A stretch of 64,000 nt of DNA from Candidatus Krumholzibacteriota bacterium (GCA_024276305.1 JAJRXK010000018.1:45818-109817), one strand, 5' to 3'. Shown: positions 48,015 through 57,992, counted from the stretch's first letter. The notes: a model not told the origin generated them from the sequence alone. Made by a program: numbers and translations.

Positions 48015-48695
48015 TCAGCGCAGGAGCGCGACGAGGTCGTAGACCCCATGGGATCGTGCGATCTCATCGCCCGCGGTGCCCCCCTTCTCGCCGCTGAAGT
48101 CCCGCTCGGAGCGGTATCGAACCCTCGCCCTCCAGAGGAGTTCGCCCGCCTCGAGGTCGACGAGACAACCCACCAGCTTCCCCTCGAGCTGAGCATAGCT
48201 CGCGCGGCGCACGTCCACCGAGAAATCGACATCGACATAGTCGCCCGGGAGGTCCTCGAGCCCCACCACTTCACGCTCGTCCACCCAAGCCACGAGGATG
48301 TAGCGTTCGTGAATCACGGCTCCGAGATCTCGGGTCGATTCCGACCCGATCGCTTCCTCCCGCACCAGCCGGCGGCGCAACTGCCGAAAGCCCTCCAGTC
48401 CGGAGTCCCCCGCCTCGCCCAAACGTTGCAAGACGAGGTCCGGAGCGATGATGTCGACCCCTCGAAGCTGGGTCATGCATTCGAGGTAGAGCGCATTCGA
48501 CACCTCTGCGGCGACGTCAGCCGAATCCGAGACCGAACGCAGGTGGGCCGCCGGCGCCACCGCGAAGCCCCGTTCGAAAGCCTCCGGCAGTCGATCGGAC
48601 GCGAAAATGACTTCGGTTCGAAGACCCTGGCCCGGAGCACAGGCTCCCAGGAGGAAAGTTCCCAGGAGGAGGCCACACTTCGAGAAACGCTGCAT
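48015..48695 (-). CDS. Lipoprotein of unknown function
   Basis: 226 residues from ATG 48695 (the track start 14 codons upstream is less likely). Lipobox LLGAC with the Cys at residue 19. The mature part contains LRSVSDSADVAAEVSNALYL, LRRRLVREEAIGSESTRDLG and YVDVDFSVDVRRASYAQLEG. It looks like a periplasmic or outer-membrane alpha/beta lipoprotein; the strands near the end (GDYVDVDFSVDVRRAS, GELLWRARVRY) resemble those of trans-envelope assembly lipoproteins, but I cannot assign a family. It is upstream of valS on the same strand, separated by the valS promoter. Confidence 0.8.
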   Translation of the reverse strand: MQRFSKCGLLLGTFLLGACAPGQGLRTEVIFASDRLPEAFERGFAVAPAAHLRSVSDSADVAAEVSNALYLECMTQLRGVDIIAPDLVLQRLGEAGDSGLEGFRQLRRRLVREEAIGSESTRDLGAVIHERYILVAWVDEREVVGLEDLPGDYVDVDFSVDVRRASYAQLEGKLVGCLVDLEAGELLWRARVRYRSERDFSGEKGGTAGDEIARSHGVYDLVALLR

Positions 48696-49062
48696 CGCCG
48701 CTGCTTTCGTGAAGAAAACGGTCCCTCGACCCCGCAAAACGACCTCGATTTCCCAGTCGATCGTTTCAGCCTACTTGCGCAGGGCTTTCGACGGCAAGTC
48801 GAAACCTCACTCCCTCCAGCCGACGCCCCAGATATCCCCCTTGTGCGAAAGAGGGCCAGGCGTCTAGAATGCACTCAGCTCGTCGATCTCGGGTCACCCG
48901 CGGACTTCTTCGCCCCCTGGCGGGGAACTGTGAGCGCTGACTGGTCCCAACGGCACCTCGACTCGGCATCTCCTGGTCGTCGCCACACCAGCCCGAGATC
49001 AATTGCATCGTTCGTGCTCGCCGCACCACGAATGACAAGCTCATCCATTGGAAAGGATGCTC
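48696..49062. other. Intergenic region between divergent lipoprotein and M36 protease genes
   Basis: About 365 bases. It contains a candidate rightward promoter (48841-48870) and otherwise no recognised element. The minus-strand ORF entering here in the track is a shadow of the protease gene. Confidence 0.55.
48841..48870 (+). promoter_or_regulatory. Candidate promoter of the M36 metalloprotease gene
   Basis: TTGTGC, an 18-base spacer and TAGAAT (5/6 to the -10 consensus). The -35 box is weak. It would give an approximately 190-base leader. Confidence 0.3.
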
Positions 49063-52000
49063 ATGCGATCCTTGTGCAATCTGCGCGTGGGAATGGTCTC
49101 GACCTGGATCTTTGCCATCGCTCTGACTCTCCTTCCGAATCCTTCGCTGGCCGCACGCTCGGCGCTCGAAGTCCAACAGCTCGACCAGGACTACCGCGCC
49201 GCCGGCTATGTCCTGCATTGGGACCCCGACCGTGGAATTCCCGACCGCATCTACGACGGCCAGCTGGGGCTGCGTCGTGGCACCCCGCCGAGCGGGAGCG
49301 CCGAATCCATCTCCGAGACCTTCCTCCGGGACAACGCTCCGCTGCTCTTCGGCACCACCGACGTGACCTTCACCAACGACGGACTGCGCAAGGTCGGCGG
49401 TGCTTCCTTCGAACTGCGCGTGGTCCAGACGCGGGAAAGCCTCTCGGGTACGCAGGTCATTCGGCAACAGTATTCCAATGGAATCCCGGTCGACGGAGCC
49501 ACCGTTCAGGTGAATCTGAACAAGGTGGGCGAGGTCCTCTCGGCCATCAACGAGATCGATCCGACCGCAGTCCTGGTCAACACGGTTCCGACCATCACCC
49601 GGAGCGAGGCCATCGCGGCCACTCTGGCTCCGCTCACCAAGGTCGGCCCCGAGCGCGTGCCGCCGACGGCCGAGCTCGTGGCGGTCAACAACGCGGGACG
49701 AACGGTCCTCGTGTGGAAGACCTCGGTTCCGCTGTGGTCTCCGTACAGCGATCAGATCGCTTACATCGATGCCACCACCGGCGAGACCTTGCGCCAATAC
49801 GATGCAATGCTGAACTGCTCCAACAAGCTGCCCTCCGGCGACAACGAACGCATCGACATCACGCCGCCGGTCGCCCAGCCCGAACCGGCGAATCCCGGAT
49901 TCGCCAAGGGGGCCACCGCTGTCGGATCGGGGAACGTTCTTCCGGCGAATCCTCTGAATGGACATCCCGAACGCTATAACCTCCGGGACGGCGATCCCGT
50001 GGTGGGCTTCGTTCAGAACCAGGTCCTGAATCGCCTCGATGGATCGGGCTTCTTGCGTGGCGACTACTGCGACGCCAACAACAGCGACCAACCGCGGGCG
50101 AATGATCCTACCCTCACTTTCAACTTCAGTCCCGATGTACTCAACGGTCATTTCCACGAAGTGAATGTCTATTGGCACATCGACGAGTTCCAGAACTACA
50201 TCCAGACGGTTCTGGGGATCACTGGGGCGAACAACCGTCAGCAGCCGGCCTTCGCTCACCAGGGCGAAGACGACAACTCATCCTACAGCCCCGCGACCGG
50301 GGACGTGCGCTTCGGCGATGGCGGAGTCGATGATTCGGAGGACGGCGAGGTCGTCCTCCACGAATACGGGCACGCGATTCACGACAACATCTCTGGAATC
50401 GGCGGCGGAGAAGCCGGCGCGATTTCGGAGGGATTCGGTGACTACGTGGGTGCGACCTTCGGAGACAATCCCCTTGTCGCCGAATGGGATGCCACCGCCT
50501 ACAACCCCGGCCCTCCCCCCAACCTGCGCCGAACCGACACCACCAAGCACTATCCCGAAGATCTCACCGGCGAGGTCCACGCCGACGGAGAGATCATCGC
50601 TTCCACCTGGTGGGATGCGAGGGTAGCCCTCGGGGCGACCATCGCCGACCAGCTCACGATCGAGAGCTTCTTCCTCGTCGGTCCCAATGCGACCATGAGT
50701 GACATGGCCAATGCCTATGTCCAGGCCGATCAGGCCCTCTATGGAGGCGCTCACCTGGGGATCATCTTCAGCGTTTGGGGAAATCGAGGGATCGGTCCGG
50801 CCTACTTGCTCGAGATCGGCCACACCCCCCTCTCGGACACCGAAGACACCGCTGGACCTTACATGGTCCAGGCCTCGATCGCCCATACCTCCCCCATCAC
50901 CGGCGCCGGTGCGGTGCAGATGCACTGGCGCTTTGCGGGAGACCCGACCTTCACCGATGTGGTGATGACCTCGACTGGAATCGACCAGTGGGCGGCGTCC
51001 ATCCCCGGGCCCGGGGCTGACGCCACCATCGAGTACTACATCAGCGTGACCGACGATCAGGCGGTCTCCGCCAATCTGCCGGCGACCGCACCGACCACTA
51101 GCTTCAGCTTCAACGTGGGTACGGACTTCGTGCCCCCGGTGGTCGTCCACAACCCTCTCGGCAATCAGCCCCTGCTCACTTGGCCCGCTGAGGTCCGCGC
51201 TTCGGTGACGGACAATCTGGGGCTGGCCAGCGTGAGTTGTGACTGGTCACTCAATGGCGTGCCGCAACCGAGCTTTCCGCTCTTCGTGGCCGGAGGCACC
51301 GACTGGGCGGCGGACTTCCCGATTCCCGCCACGAATCTGAGTATCGGCGATCAGATCGTGTACACCGTGGTGGCCGTGGACGCCTCCTCGGCGAGCAACA
51401 TGACCTCGTCGGGCCCGCATACCTTCCAGGTGATCGATGCGAAGGGCGTGGTATTGCTCATTGATGACGACACCACGGCTGCATCCGGGTCGGCGAAACA
51501 GTTGCCCGACAAGACCACGGTCCAACCCGGTCCCCCACGGTCGGAACTGTCCAAGGGCGCCTCGGCCAGTCAGATGGCAGCGGCCCTCACCGCCGCGGGT
51601 TATGTGGTCACCACCGAGACGGTGGCCGCCACGGATCCCGCAACCTGGTCCACCTACAGCTTCCTCATCTCCAGCTCGGGTGCGAACAACTCGCCGCTGG
51701 CGGATGCTGCCTACCGCGCCGCCCTGGTGGCCTACACTCAGGCTGGAGGCAAGTTGGTGGTCGAAGGTGGAGAGGTCGGCTACGCGTCGGCGAGTTCTCC
51801 CGGGTACCCCGAAATCGTCGCTGACGTCATTCACGCCTTCGACTGGGACGCCGACAATGCGGGGGCACTGACGGAGATCGCGGGACAGGAGCTCCATCCG
51901 CTCCGAACGACCCCGAATCCGCTGCCCGCCACCATTGGGGTGACCTATTCGGGCAACTACGGCGATCAGGATTCGGTGAAACCGAATCCCGAGGCTTATC

Positions 52001-53403
52001 TCGTCTACGGAACCACGGCTCAGCCCGCCAACGCGGGAATCCTGGTCTTCGATGACAACCCTGCTCCGCAGAGCGCCCAGATCGTCTATCTGGCCTTCGC
52101 GATGTCCCAGGTCACGGACCCGGCCCAGGCCGACGCCCTGATCGAGAACGTCGCGGACTTCCTCCTGGCCAGCGAAGGTGGCGCAAGCTCCACGATCAGC
52201 GGTCGGGTGCTCGTTCAGAACCGTTCCACCCATGCCGGAGTCACCGTCGAGGCCGGCGGAGTGACCGCGACCACCAATCATGACGGCATCTACACCCTGA
52301 GTGGACTCTTCGCGGGAACCTACACCGTGACTGCGTCCCTGCCCGGTTGGGGTACCGCCCGTCAGATGGTTACCGTCGGCGACGGTCAGACCGTGTCGAA
52401 CGTGAACTTCGAGCTGAGAGAGATCGCGACGGTCCAGGTCTGTGATCAGGCCAACATCGCGATTCCCGATGCCGATCCTGTGGGCATCCTGCGCACCATC
52501 GACGTGGTGGATGCGGGAGAGCTCGGCGACGTCAAGATGAGCGTCGACATTTCCCACACCTGGCGTGGCGACCTCATCGTCGAATTGACCAGTCCGCAGG
52601 GAACCACGGTACGGGTGCACAACCGCACGGGGGGGGCGGCCTCCGACCTCGTCGCGAATTATGATGGCGATACCCTGCCGGATGGGCCCGGGACCATGGA
52701 TGACTTCGACGGAGAAGAAGCCCTCGGAACCTGGACCCTCATGGTGAGCGACAATGCCAACTTCGACACCGGAACCCTGAACTCCTGGTGCCTGGATTTG
52801 GGCATCCTCCAGGCGGGATCGGTGCCGGTTGCGGTGACCAGTTTCGGTCTCACCAATCTCGAATCGGGCATCGAAGTCAGCTGGGAAGCCGTCGACATTC
52901 GAGCGGTGAAGGCCTTCCAGGTGCGAAGAATCGTCCGCGGTCTCGATCGCATTGCGAACAAGGCACCCATTACCCCCGAGCAGGGGACGATGCGCTTCTT
53001 CGATCCCCTCGAAGGCGTCGAGCCCGGAACCGAGGTCGCCTACGTTCTGGATGCTCTGATGACCGATGGCAGCTGGCAGCAGATGAGTGAGTTGACCAAG
53101 ATCAGCTACGCTCCCACGCGGCCCGCGAATTACGCCCTCGATCAGAACCTTCCCAACCCCTTCAATCCTCGAACCGAGATCCATTTCGCCCTGGTGCGGA
53201 GCGGGGTCACCACCCTGCGGATCTACGATGTGTCGGGACGTTTGGTGAAGGAACTCCTCAACCAGGAGCTGGGCGCCGGACGCCACACCGCGGTGTGGGA
53301 AGGTCTGGACGAGCGCGGACGCCGCGTCTCGACTGGAACCTACTTCTACCAGTTGCACAGTGGTGACTACACCCAGACCCGTAGCATGGTGATGGTGAAG
53401 TAG
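49063..53403 (+). CDS. Secreted multidomain M36 (fungalysin-like) metalloprotease with Por-type C-terminal domain
   Basis: 1446 residues from ATG 49063, with AAAGGA 7 bases upstream; the track's earlier TTG is not needed. Signal peptide (FAIALTLLPNPSLA), an FTP propeptide domain (GTQVIRQQYSNGIPVDGATV) and a zincin catalytic domain with VVLHEYGHAIHDN near residue 433 and the downstream Glu in AISEGFGDYVGA. Next come bacterial Ig/Fn-like repeats, a ThuA- or GATase-like alpha/beta stretch (about 793-1036, GVVLLIDDDTTAASGSAK), a carboxypeptidase-regulatory-like domain (about 1044-1116) and a proprotein-convertase P domain (about 1122-1246, ISHTWRGDLIVELTSPQGTT). The last 90 residues hold NLPNPFNPRTEIHF and end RSMVMVK. 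Likely a secreted or cell-surface protease, matured by propeptide removal. Confidence 0.9.
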   Translation: MRSLCNLRVGMVSTWIFAIALTLLPNPSLAARSALEVQQLDQDYRAAGYVLHWDPDRGIPDRIYDGQLGLRRGTPPSGSAESISETFLRDNAPLLFGTTDVTFTNDGLRKVGGASFELRVVQTRESLSGTQVIRQQYSNGIPVDGATVQVNLNKVGEVLSAINEIDPTAVLVNTVPTITRSEAIAATLAPLTKVGPERVPPTAELVAVNNAGRTVLVWKTSVPLWSPYSDQIAYIDATTGETLRQYDAMLNCSNKLPSGDNERIDITPPVAQPEPANPGFAKGATAVGSGNVLPANPLNGHPERYNLRDGDPVVGFVQNQVLNRLDGSGFLRGDYCDANNSDQPRANDPTLTFNFSPDVLNGHFHEVNVYWHIDEFQNYIQTVLGITGANNRQQPAFAHQGEDDNSSYSPATGDVRFGDGGVDDSEDGEVVLHEYGHAIHDNISGIGGGEAGAISEGFGDYVGATFGDNPLVAEWDATAYNPGPPPNLRRTDTTKHYPEDLTGEVHADGEIIASTWWDARVALGATIADQLTIESFFLVGPNATMSDMANAYVQADQALYGGAHLGIIFSVWGNRGIGPAYLLEIGHTPLSDTEDTAGPYMVQASIAHTSPITGAGAVQMHWRFAGDPTFTDVVMTSTGIDQWAASIPGPGADATIEYYISVTDDQAVSANLPATAPTTSFSFNVGTDFVPPVVVHNPLGNQPLLTWPAEVRASVTDNLGLASVSCDWSLNGVPQPSFPLFVAGGTDWAADFPIPATNLSIGDQIVYTVVAVDASSASNMTSSGPHTFQVIDAKGVVLLIDDDTTAASGSAKQLPDKTTVQPGPPRSELSKGASASQMAAALTAAGYVVTTETVAATDPATWSTYSFLISSSGANNSPLADAAYRAALVAYTQAGGKLVVEGGEVGYASASSPGYPEIVADVIHAFDWDADNAGALTEIAGQELHPLRTTPNPLPATIGVTYSGNYGDQDSVKPNPEAYLVYGTTAQPANAGILVFDDNPAPQSAQIVYLAFAMSQVTDPAQADALIENVADFLLASEGGASSTISGRVLVQNRSTHAGVTVEAGGVTATTNHDGIYTLSGLFAGTYTVTASLPGWGTARQMVTVGDGQTVSNVNFELREIATVQVCDQANIAIPDADPVGILRTIDVVDAGELGDVKMSVDISHTWRGDLIVELTSPQGTTVRVHNRTGGAASDLVANYDGDTLPDGPGTMDDFDGEEALGTWTLMVSDNANFDTGTLNSWCLDLGILQAGSVPVAVTSFGLTNLESGIEVSWEAVDIRAVKAFQVRRIVRGLDRIANKAPITPEQGTMRFFDPLEGVEPGTEVAYVLDALMTDGSWQQMSELTKISYAPTRPANYALDQNLPNPFNPRTEIHFALVRSGVTTLRIYDVSGRLVKELLNQELGAGRHTAVWEGLDERGRRVSTGTYFYQLHSGDYTQTRSMVMVK

Positions 53404-53424
53404 TCTCCTCCCAACCCTCCTCCT

Positions 53425-53457
53425 CAGGTCACGGTGCCCTCGGGGCTCCGTGACCTG
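53425..53457 (+). terminator. Terminator of the M36 protease gene
   Basis: CAGGTCACGG (53425-53434) pairs perfectly with CCGTGACCTG (53448-53457) around a 13-base loop, 21 bases after the stop, followed by GGAGAGGGTCTTTCT. The stem is strong and the T-rich tail is moderate. Confidence 0.6.
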
Positions 53458-53563
53458 GGAGAGGGTCTTTCTCTGCTCCCCCCCGACGTGGTATATTCTA
53501 AGCATCCGGCGGATGGTCCTCGCTCCCCCGCCGGGGACCTCACCCCCATTCGAGAGGCTTCGC

Positions 53564-55195
53564 ATGCGCGCACGCCCTTCGCTGCTGACGCTCCTCCCCT
53601 TCCTCGTGGCACTCGCGATGTCGACAGACGTCCTGGCCGGAACTGCGGTCTATCGCCTCGGACCCCAGACCCGCCTTCCCGCCGCGGTCGAGACGGAGGT
53701 CATCCTACGCGATCTTCCCGGTCTGCGATTGGCGCTGCTCCCCGACTCCACTCCGGTCCCCCCCACGGCTGGAATGACTCTCATCACTCCAGCTCCGGGA
53801 GAAGAACTCTACCTCGTCGATCTGGGACACGACGCCGACCTCGACCTCTTGTCTAGAGAAGGTCGGGTCCTGGTCGTGGGGAATGACCTCACCGTGATCT
53901 CGATTGCCCCGGATCACCTGCGGCGTTTCGATCGGCTCGGCGTCTGCAAAGAACGACTGAAGTGGCTCCCGCGCGTGCCACGCCAAGCGGGACCCGCCCG
54001 ACCGCAGTTCCTTTCGAAAGTCGATGCGCAGGTCAAGCAAGCGATCGTGGATGCGGTCAGTCAATCGCGCTTTTCCCAGATCGACCGAGAGCTCTCCGGA
54101 GATCTGGTTTTCTGGCTGAACGGCAATCTCATTTCCAATGATGACCGCTACACCCACAGCGCTGGATCGGGCACGGATATCGATGTCGCCGCAGACTACC
54201 TCACGGACCGGTTCCAAGCAGCCGGCTACTCGGTGATCCGTCAACCCTTCACCGTCGGATCCACGACCACCGAGAACATCATCGCCGTGAAGACCGGGAC
54301 GGTGTACCCGGATTCCGTCGTCGTCGTGGGGGCACACTACGACTCCACGAGCGAGATCCCGACCGTCAAGGCCCCCGGCGCCGAAGACAACGGCAGCGGA
54401 ACCGCCGCCGTCCTACAACTGGCCGAGATCTTCGCCAACTACACCACCGAACGCACCATTCACTTCGTATGTTTCAGCGGTGAGGAACAGGGCCTGTACG
54501 GAAGTCAGTACTACGTCAGTCAGCTCAATGCCAATGGGTGGAATGTGACCCAGTCGCTGATCATGGACATGATCGCGACTTGGAAGACCAACTACAAAGT
54601 GATCATCGAAGGGCAACCGGCGTGGGCCGGACTCATGGCCAATTTCGAAACCAACGTCACCACTTTCGCTCAGATTGCCTCCCGCAAGGACTGGGTGAGC
54701 TGGGGATCCGACCACGTCCCCTTCCAGAATGCAGGCATCCCCTGCTTCCTCGCCATCGACTGGGATTACGACGCCTACGCTCACTACCACCGAAGCACTG
54801 ACGAGTGGACCTACCTCGATCCGACCCTTGCGGTCAGGATCGCCAAGGCCATTGGAGCCACCTTGGCCGACCTCGCCAATCCCTCGGTGATCGGAACCCC
54901 CGTTCCACCCCAGAGGGTGGAGTACCAGCTGGACCAGAATCTTCCCAATCCCTTCAACCCGCGCACGCGCATTTCCTATACCTTGGGTCGCGAGGGCGCG
55001 GTGAAGCTGGAGATCTTCGACCTCGCCGGGCGAAGGGTTCGAAGCCTCGTCGACATGGAACAGGATGCCGGCATTCACGCCGTGGACTGGGACGGAAGGG
55101 ACTCTTCGGGCCGTCGGGTGAGCTCGGGGCTGTACCTCTATCGCTTGGTCCACCCCGACGGGGTCCTCTCCCGGCGGATGGTCCTCGCCAAGTGA
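53564..55195 (+). CDS. Secreted M28 aminopeptidase with Por-type C-terminal domain
   Basis: 543 residues from ATG 53564 (GAGAGG upstream). A signal peptide (LLTLLPFLVALAMSTDVLA) and a beta-rich N-terminal region precede an M28 core with VVVGAHYDSTSEIP (His/Asp ligands), APGAEDNGSGTAAV (bridging Asp), FSGEEQGLYGSQYY (Glu pair), SLIMDMIAT (Asp) and SDHVPFQNAGIPC with a late His in AHYHRSTDEW. The C-terminal domain begins NLPNPFNPRTRISYTL and ends RRMVLAK, as in the two other surface proteins. A TATATT box (53492-53497) is a possible -10, but no good -35 was found. It acts outside the cytoplasm, probably on peptides released by the protease encoded next door. Confidence 0.9.
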   Translation: MRARPSLLTLLPFLVALAMSTDVLAGTAVYRLGPQTRLPAAVETEVILRDLPGLRLALLPDSTPVPPTAGMTLITPAPGEELYLVDLGHDADLDLLSREGRVLVVGNDLTVISIAPDHLRRFDRLGVCKERLKWLPRVPRQAGPARPQFLSKVDAQVKQAIVDAVSQSRFSQIDRELSGDLVFWLNGNLISNDDRYTHSAGSGTDIDVAADYLTDRFQAAGYSVIRQPFTVGSTTTENIIAVKTGTVYPDSVVVVGAHYDSTSEIPTVKAPGAEDNGSGTAAVLQLAEIFANYTTERTIHFVCFSGEEQGLYGSQYYVSQLNANGWNVTQSLIMDMIATWKTNYKVIIEGQPAWAGLMANFETNVTTFAQIASRKDWVSWGSDHVPFQNAGIPCFLAIDWDYDAYAHYHRSTDEWTYLDPTLAVRIAKAIGATLADLANPSVIGTPVPPQRVEYQLDQNLPNPFNPRTRISYTLGREGAVKLEIFDLAGRRVRSLVDMEQDAGIHAVDWDGRDSSGRRVSSGLYLYRLVHPDGVLSRRMVLAK

Positions 55196-55303
55196 GAAAG
55201 CGGACCGAGGTGCACCGAAACCCCACCACGGAGAGGGTTTCAAGCCACCCTTGACGCGGCGGCACCGGCCAGGCAGAGTGGGATCTCTGGGGAGGTCGCC
55301 CTT

Positions 55304-57808
55304 TTGCCGTCTCTCGCCCGAAAACCCACCTGGCGCCGCACTCTCTTCTTCGTGGCGGCTCTCCTGCTCGCCACCGAAGTCCCCGGCGTCATCGAGACGC
55401 TTCGCATGCCGGACACCGGCTTTCAAATCCGGCAGTGCACCATCATGTCGGTTCGGCCTCGCGGTCCCGCAGCATCCATTCTGCGCCCCGGCGACCGACT
55501 CGAACGCGGCAATGGCGTTCCGCTCCGGGGATTCGCCGATCTCCGATCCGTGCTTCACGGAACCTCGCCCGGCGACGAACTCCGTTTGACTCTCCGCCGC
55601 GACGGAGAAGTCCTCGAGTTCCCCATCCAGCTCCAGGCGAAGGATCTCGAGAGCCGCGTCTACGGACTGCTCTTGAGCGCGGTGGCGGTGGCCTTCTTGT
55701 TCCTGGGCTTCGTGACCTATTACCGGCGCGACGACGAACTCGGGCACGCCTTCTTTCTCACCTGCCTCTTCCTGGCCTATCCCTTCCTCGACCTCCCCAC
55801 TTCGAGTCGTCCAGTAGTGATGCGGATCCTCGAAGGGCTGCACGACACCGCCCAGGTCTTCATGCCCGCCTTGCTCCTCCGCTTCCTCCTCATCTTTCCC
55901 GAGGGAGTCGACTCCTCGCAAGCGGCCTACCGCAAACAGCGCTGGCTCCTTCTACCACCGGCACTCCTGACTCCCTTGCATTTCTGGTCCCATTTCGCGC
56001 CGCGGACCCCGGCCGCGGAGCGTCTCCTCGCGATGCTCTTCGCAGCGACCACTCTGGTGTTCGTGGTCTACGTCGTCGCGGCGCTCTGGGTCTTCGCCAT
56101 GAAGATCCGGCGCCGCGACCGCTGGGTGCTCTGGAGCAAGCTGCGCCTGGCCCTGAGCGGCCTCGCGGCGGGGCTCCTGCCCCTGCTCGGGGTCACCGTC
56201 CTGCGCCAAGTCCACCCCACCGAGCAGCTCTACCTCGATCGGATGGCCGTCCTGCTCCTGCCTCTCGTCCCCGCCAGCTTCAGCATGGCGATGCTGCGGA
56301 CCGGTGCCATCGACGTCACCGACTTGCGGCGGCAGTTGGCCATCGGTGCCTTCGTGGTCGGTCCCACCGCGTTGCTGCTGGGCCTCGTTCCCCAAGTGAC
56401 GAGGCTTCTGGGAGTCGAAGCTCCGGCCGGATTCGGGCGAGTCCCCCTTCTCGTGGGCATTCCCGCCCTGCTCCTGGTCACCCGCCTTCCCCAACGGATG
56501 GGAAGTCTCCTCGCCGACCGGGTGCTGGACCCCGAACTCCAGGAATTGCGTCGCGAGGCGGCCACGTTGGGTCAGAGTCTGAGCGAACGCAAGAGCCCCG
56601 AGGAGATCGCGGAGATCTTCGCGCAGGGACTCCTGCCCCTGGTGGGCGCAGACCGAGTCACCATCTACCTGCGGGAGGATTCCCGCTTCCGGCGAATCGC
56701 CGAGCACCACCGCCACCAGGAAATGCCCACCGGCGTCGAGAGTTTCCGGGCGGACATTCCTCTGGTCCAGTCGGTCCTCGCGGACCGGGAGCTCGTCCTC
56801 GTCGAAGCGCTCTTGGAAGGAGGTCGACGTCACGTCGATCCGGTGAGCCGCCGGTGGCTGGATCGAAGCGATGCCTCGGTGATCTTCCCTCTCGTGGCCA
56901 GCGGCGATGTGATCGGCATGGGGCTGCTCGCCGGACCCACCGGCCGACAGACCTACAGCGCGGGACAACTCTACCACCTCCAGTCTCTGGCCCAGTTGGC
57001 AGGGGCCGCCCTCGAGAATGCTCAGCTCCACCAAGACGACATGGCGAGAGAGAGGCTCCAGACCGAGTTGGCCCTGGCCCACGAGATCCAGGAGCGGCTG
57101 CTCCCCCAGGAGAGCCTTCGAGGACCAGACTTCGAGATCTGCGGTCGGACCGTGAGCTGCCGTGAGGTCGGCGGTGACCTCTTCGACCACTTCCACCTCT
57201 CCGACGGACGAGTCGTGGTGGCCGTGGCTGACGCCTCGGGGAAAGGAGTCCCGGCAAGCCTCCTCATCAGCGGGCTCAGAACCTCGATTCGCGAAACCAT
57301 CCGGCCGGGACTCCCCCTCGAGGAGGCCGTGAGCCACATCAACCGCGATCTCCACGCGACCACCCAAGTGGGGCACTTCATTGCGGCATTCCTGGCGATC
57401 TACGACCCCGACCACGCGGAACTCGAATATGCCGTGGCCGGAATCGAGCCGCCGCTCTGGGTCCGAGCGAGCCAAGGCCGGGTGGAACGACTCCACCGGG
57501 GTGGTCCGGTTCTGGGCATCGAGCCCGATGCCCGATTCCGGAGCGGAATCGTGCGATTGGCCCCCGAAGATTGCGTTTTGGCCTATTCGGACGGAGTCAC
57601 CGACCAGGTAAATCCTTCCGACGAGCCCTTCGGTGCAGATCGCCTCGAGGCCATTGCACGATCCGACCACTCCCACCAAGCCCAGGACCTCCTCGACGCC
57701 GTATTCCGCGCCCTGCAGGCCTTCCGCGGCCACGAGATCGTGGACGATACGACCCTCTTGGTCCTCAGGCGTTCCCACTGTTCCACCGCCGGCACGATGT
57801 CTGCTTGA
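55304..57808 (+). CDS. Membrane PDZ-GAF-PP2C (SpoIIE/RsbU-type) phosphatase
   Basis: 834 residues from a TTG start at 55304, with GGAGG about 10 bases upstream. Order of domains: N-terminal transmembrane helix (TLFFVAALLLATEVPGV), a PDZ-like domain (about 40-110, ILRPGDRLERGNGVPLRG), then about eight transmembrane helices (118-400). A cytosolic GAF domain (about 420-560, SVIFPLVASGDVIGMGLLAG) and a C-terminal PP2C-like phosphatase follow (about 590-825, REVGGDLFDHFHLSDGRVVV, VADASGKGVPASLLISGLRT, AYSDGVTDQVN, DDTTLLVL). The metal-binding Asp residues are present. By family knowledge such proteins dephosphorylate anti-sigma-factor antagonists; no antagonist or anti-sigma gene is nearby. Confidence 0.9.
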   Translation: MPSLARKPTWRRTLFFVAALLLATEVPGVIETLRMPDTGFQIRQCTIMSVRPRGPAASILRPGDRLERGNGVPLRGFADLRSVLHGTSPGDELRLTLRRDGEVLEFPIQLQAKDLESRVYGLLLSAVAVAFLFLGFVTYYRRDDELGHAFFLTCLFLAYPFLDLPTSSRPVVMRILEGLHDTAQVFMPALLLRFLLIFPEGVDSSQAAYRKQRWLLLPPALLTPLHFWSHFAPRTPAAERLLAMLFAATTLVFVVYVVAALWVFAMKIRRRDRWVLWSKLRLALSGLAAGLLPLLGVTVLRQVHPTEQLYLDRMAVLLLPLVPASFSMAMLRTGAIDVTDLRRQLAIGAFVVGPTALLLGLVPQVTRLLGVEAPAGFGRVPLLVGIPALLLVTRLPQRMGSLLADRVLDPELQELRREAATLGQSLSERKSPEEIAEIFAQGLLPLVGADRVTIYLREDSRFRRIAEHHRHQEMPTGVESFRADIPLVQSVLADRELVLVEALLEGGRRHVDPVSRRWLDRSDASVIFPLVASGDVIGMGLLAGPTGRQTYSAGQLYHLQSLAQLAGAALENAQLHQDDMARERLQTELALAHEIQERLLPQESLRGPDFEICGRTVSCREVGGDLFDHFHLSDGRVVVAVADASGKGVPASLLISGLRTSIRETIRPGLPLEEAVSHINRDLHATTQVGHFIAAFLAIYDPDHAELEYAVAGIEPPLWVRASQGRVERLHRGGPVLGIEPDARFRSGIVRLAPEDCVLAYSDGVTDQVNPSDEPFGADRLEAIARSDHSHQAQDLLDAVFRALQAFRGHEIVDDTTLLVLRRSHCSTAGTMSA

Positions 57809-57886
57809 AGATCACACAAACGGAAGAAGCCGGGCGGTGTGGGGACGGGAAACCATCATCCTCCAAGCCACAGGAAGGGGGTCGCC

Positions 57887-57955
57887 ATGGGCGTCAATGA
57901 CTTCCTGGCCCTCTTGGGACTCAGCGCAGACATCTTCTGGTGGTTGCGCCGCTAG
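57887..57955 (+). CDS. Candidate 22-residue hydrophobic micropeptide
   Basis: A 22-codon reading frame (MGVNDFLALLGLSADIFWWL, then RR and TAG) after a strong AGGAAGGGGG ribosome-binding sequence with good spacing. It lies downstream of the phosphatase gene and upstream of the terminator at 57993. The peptide has an amphipathic-helix look with Trp-Trp and a basic end. Right after it, AAAGGAG stands 10 bases before a second ATG whose frame is only four codons. A standard ORF finder ignores both. Whether it is translated is unknown. Confidence 0.4.
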   Translation: MGVNDFLALLGLSADIFWWLRR

Positions 57956-57992
57956 ACACAAAGGAGAACACGATCCATGGAGTCCAACTGAT

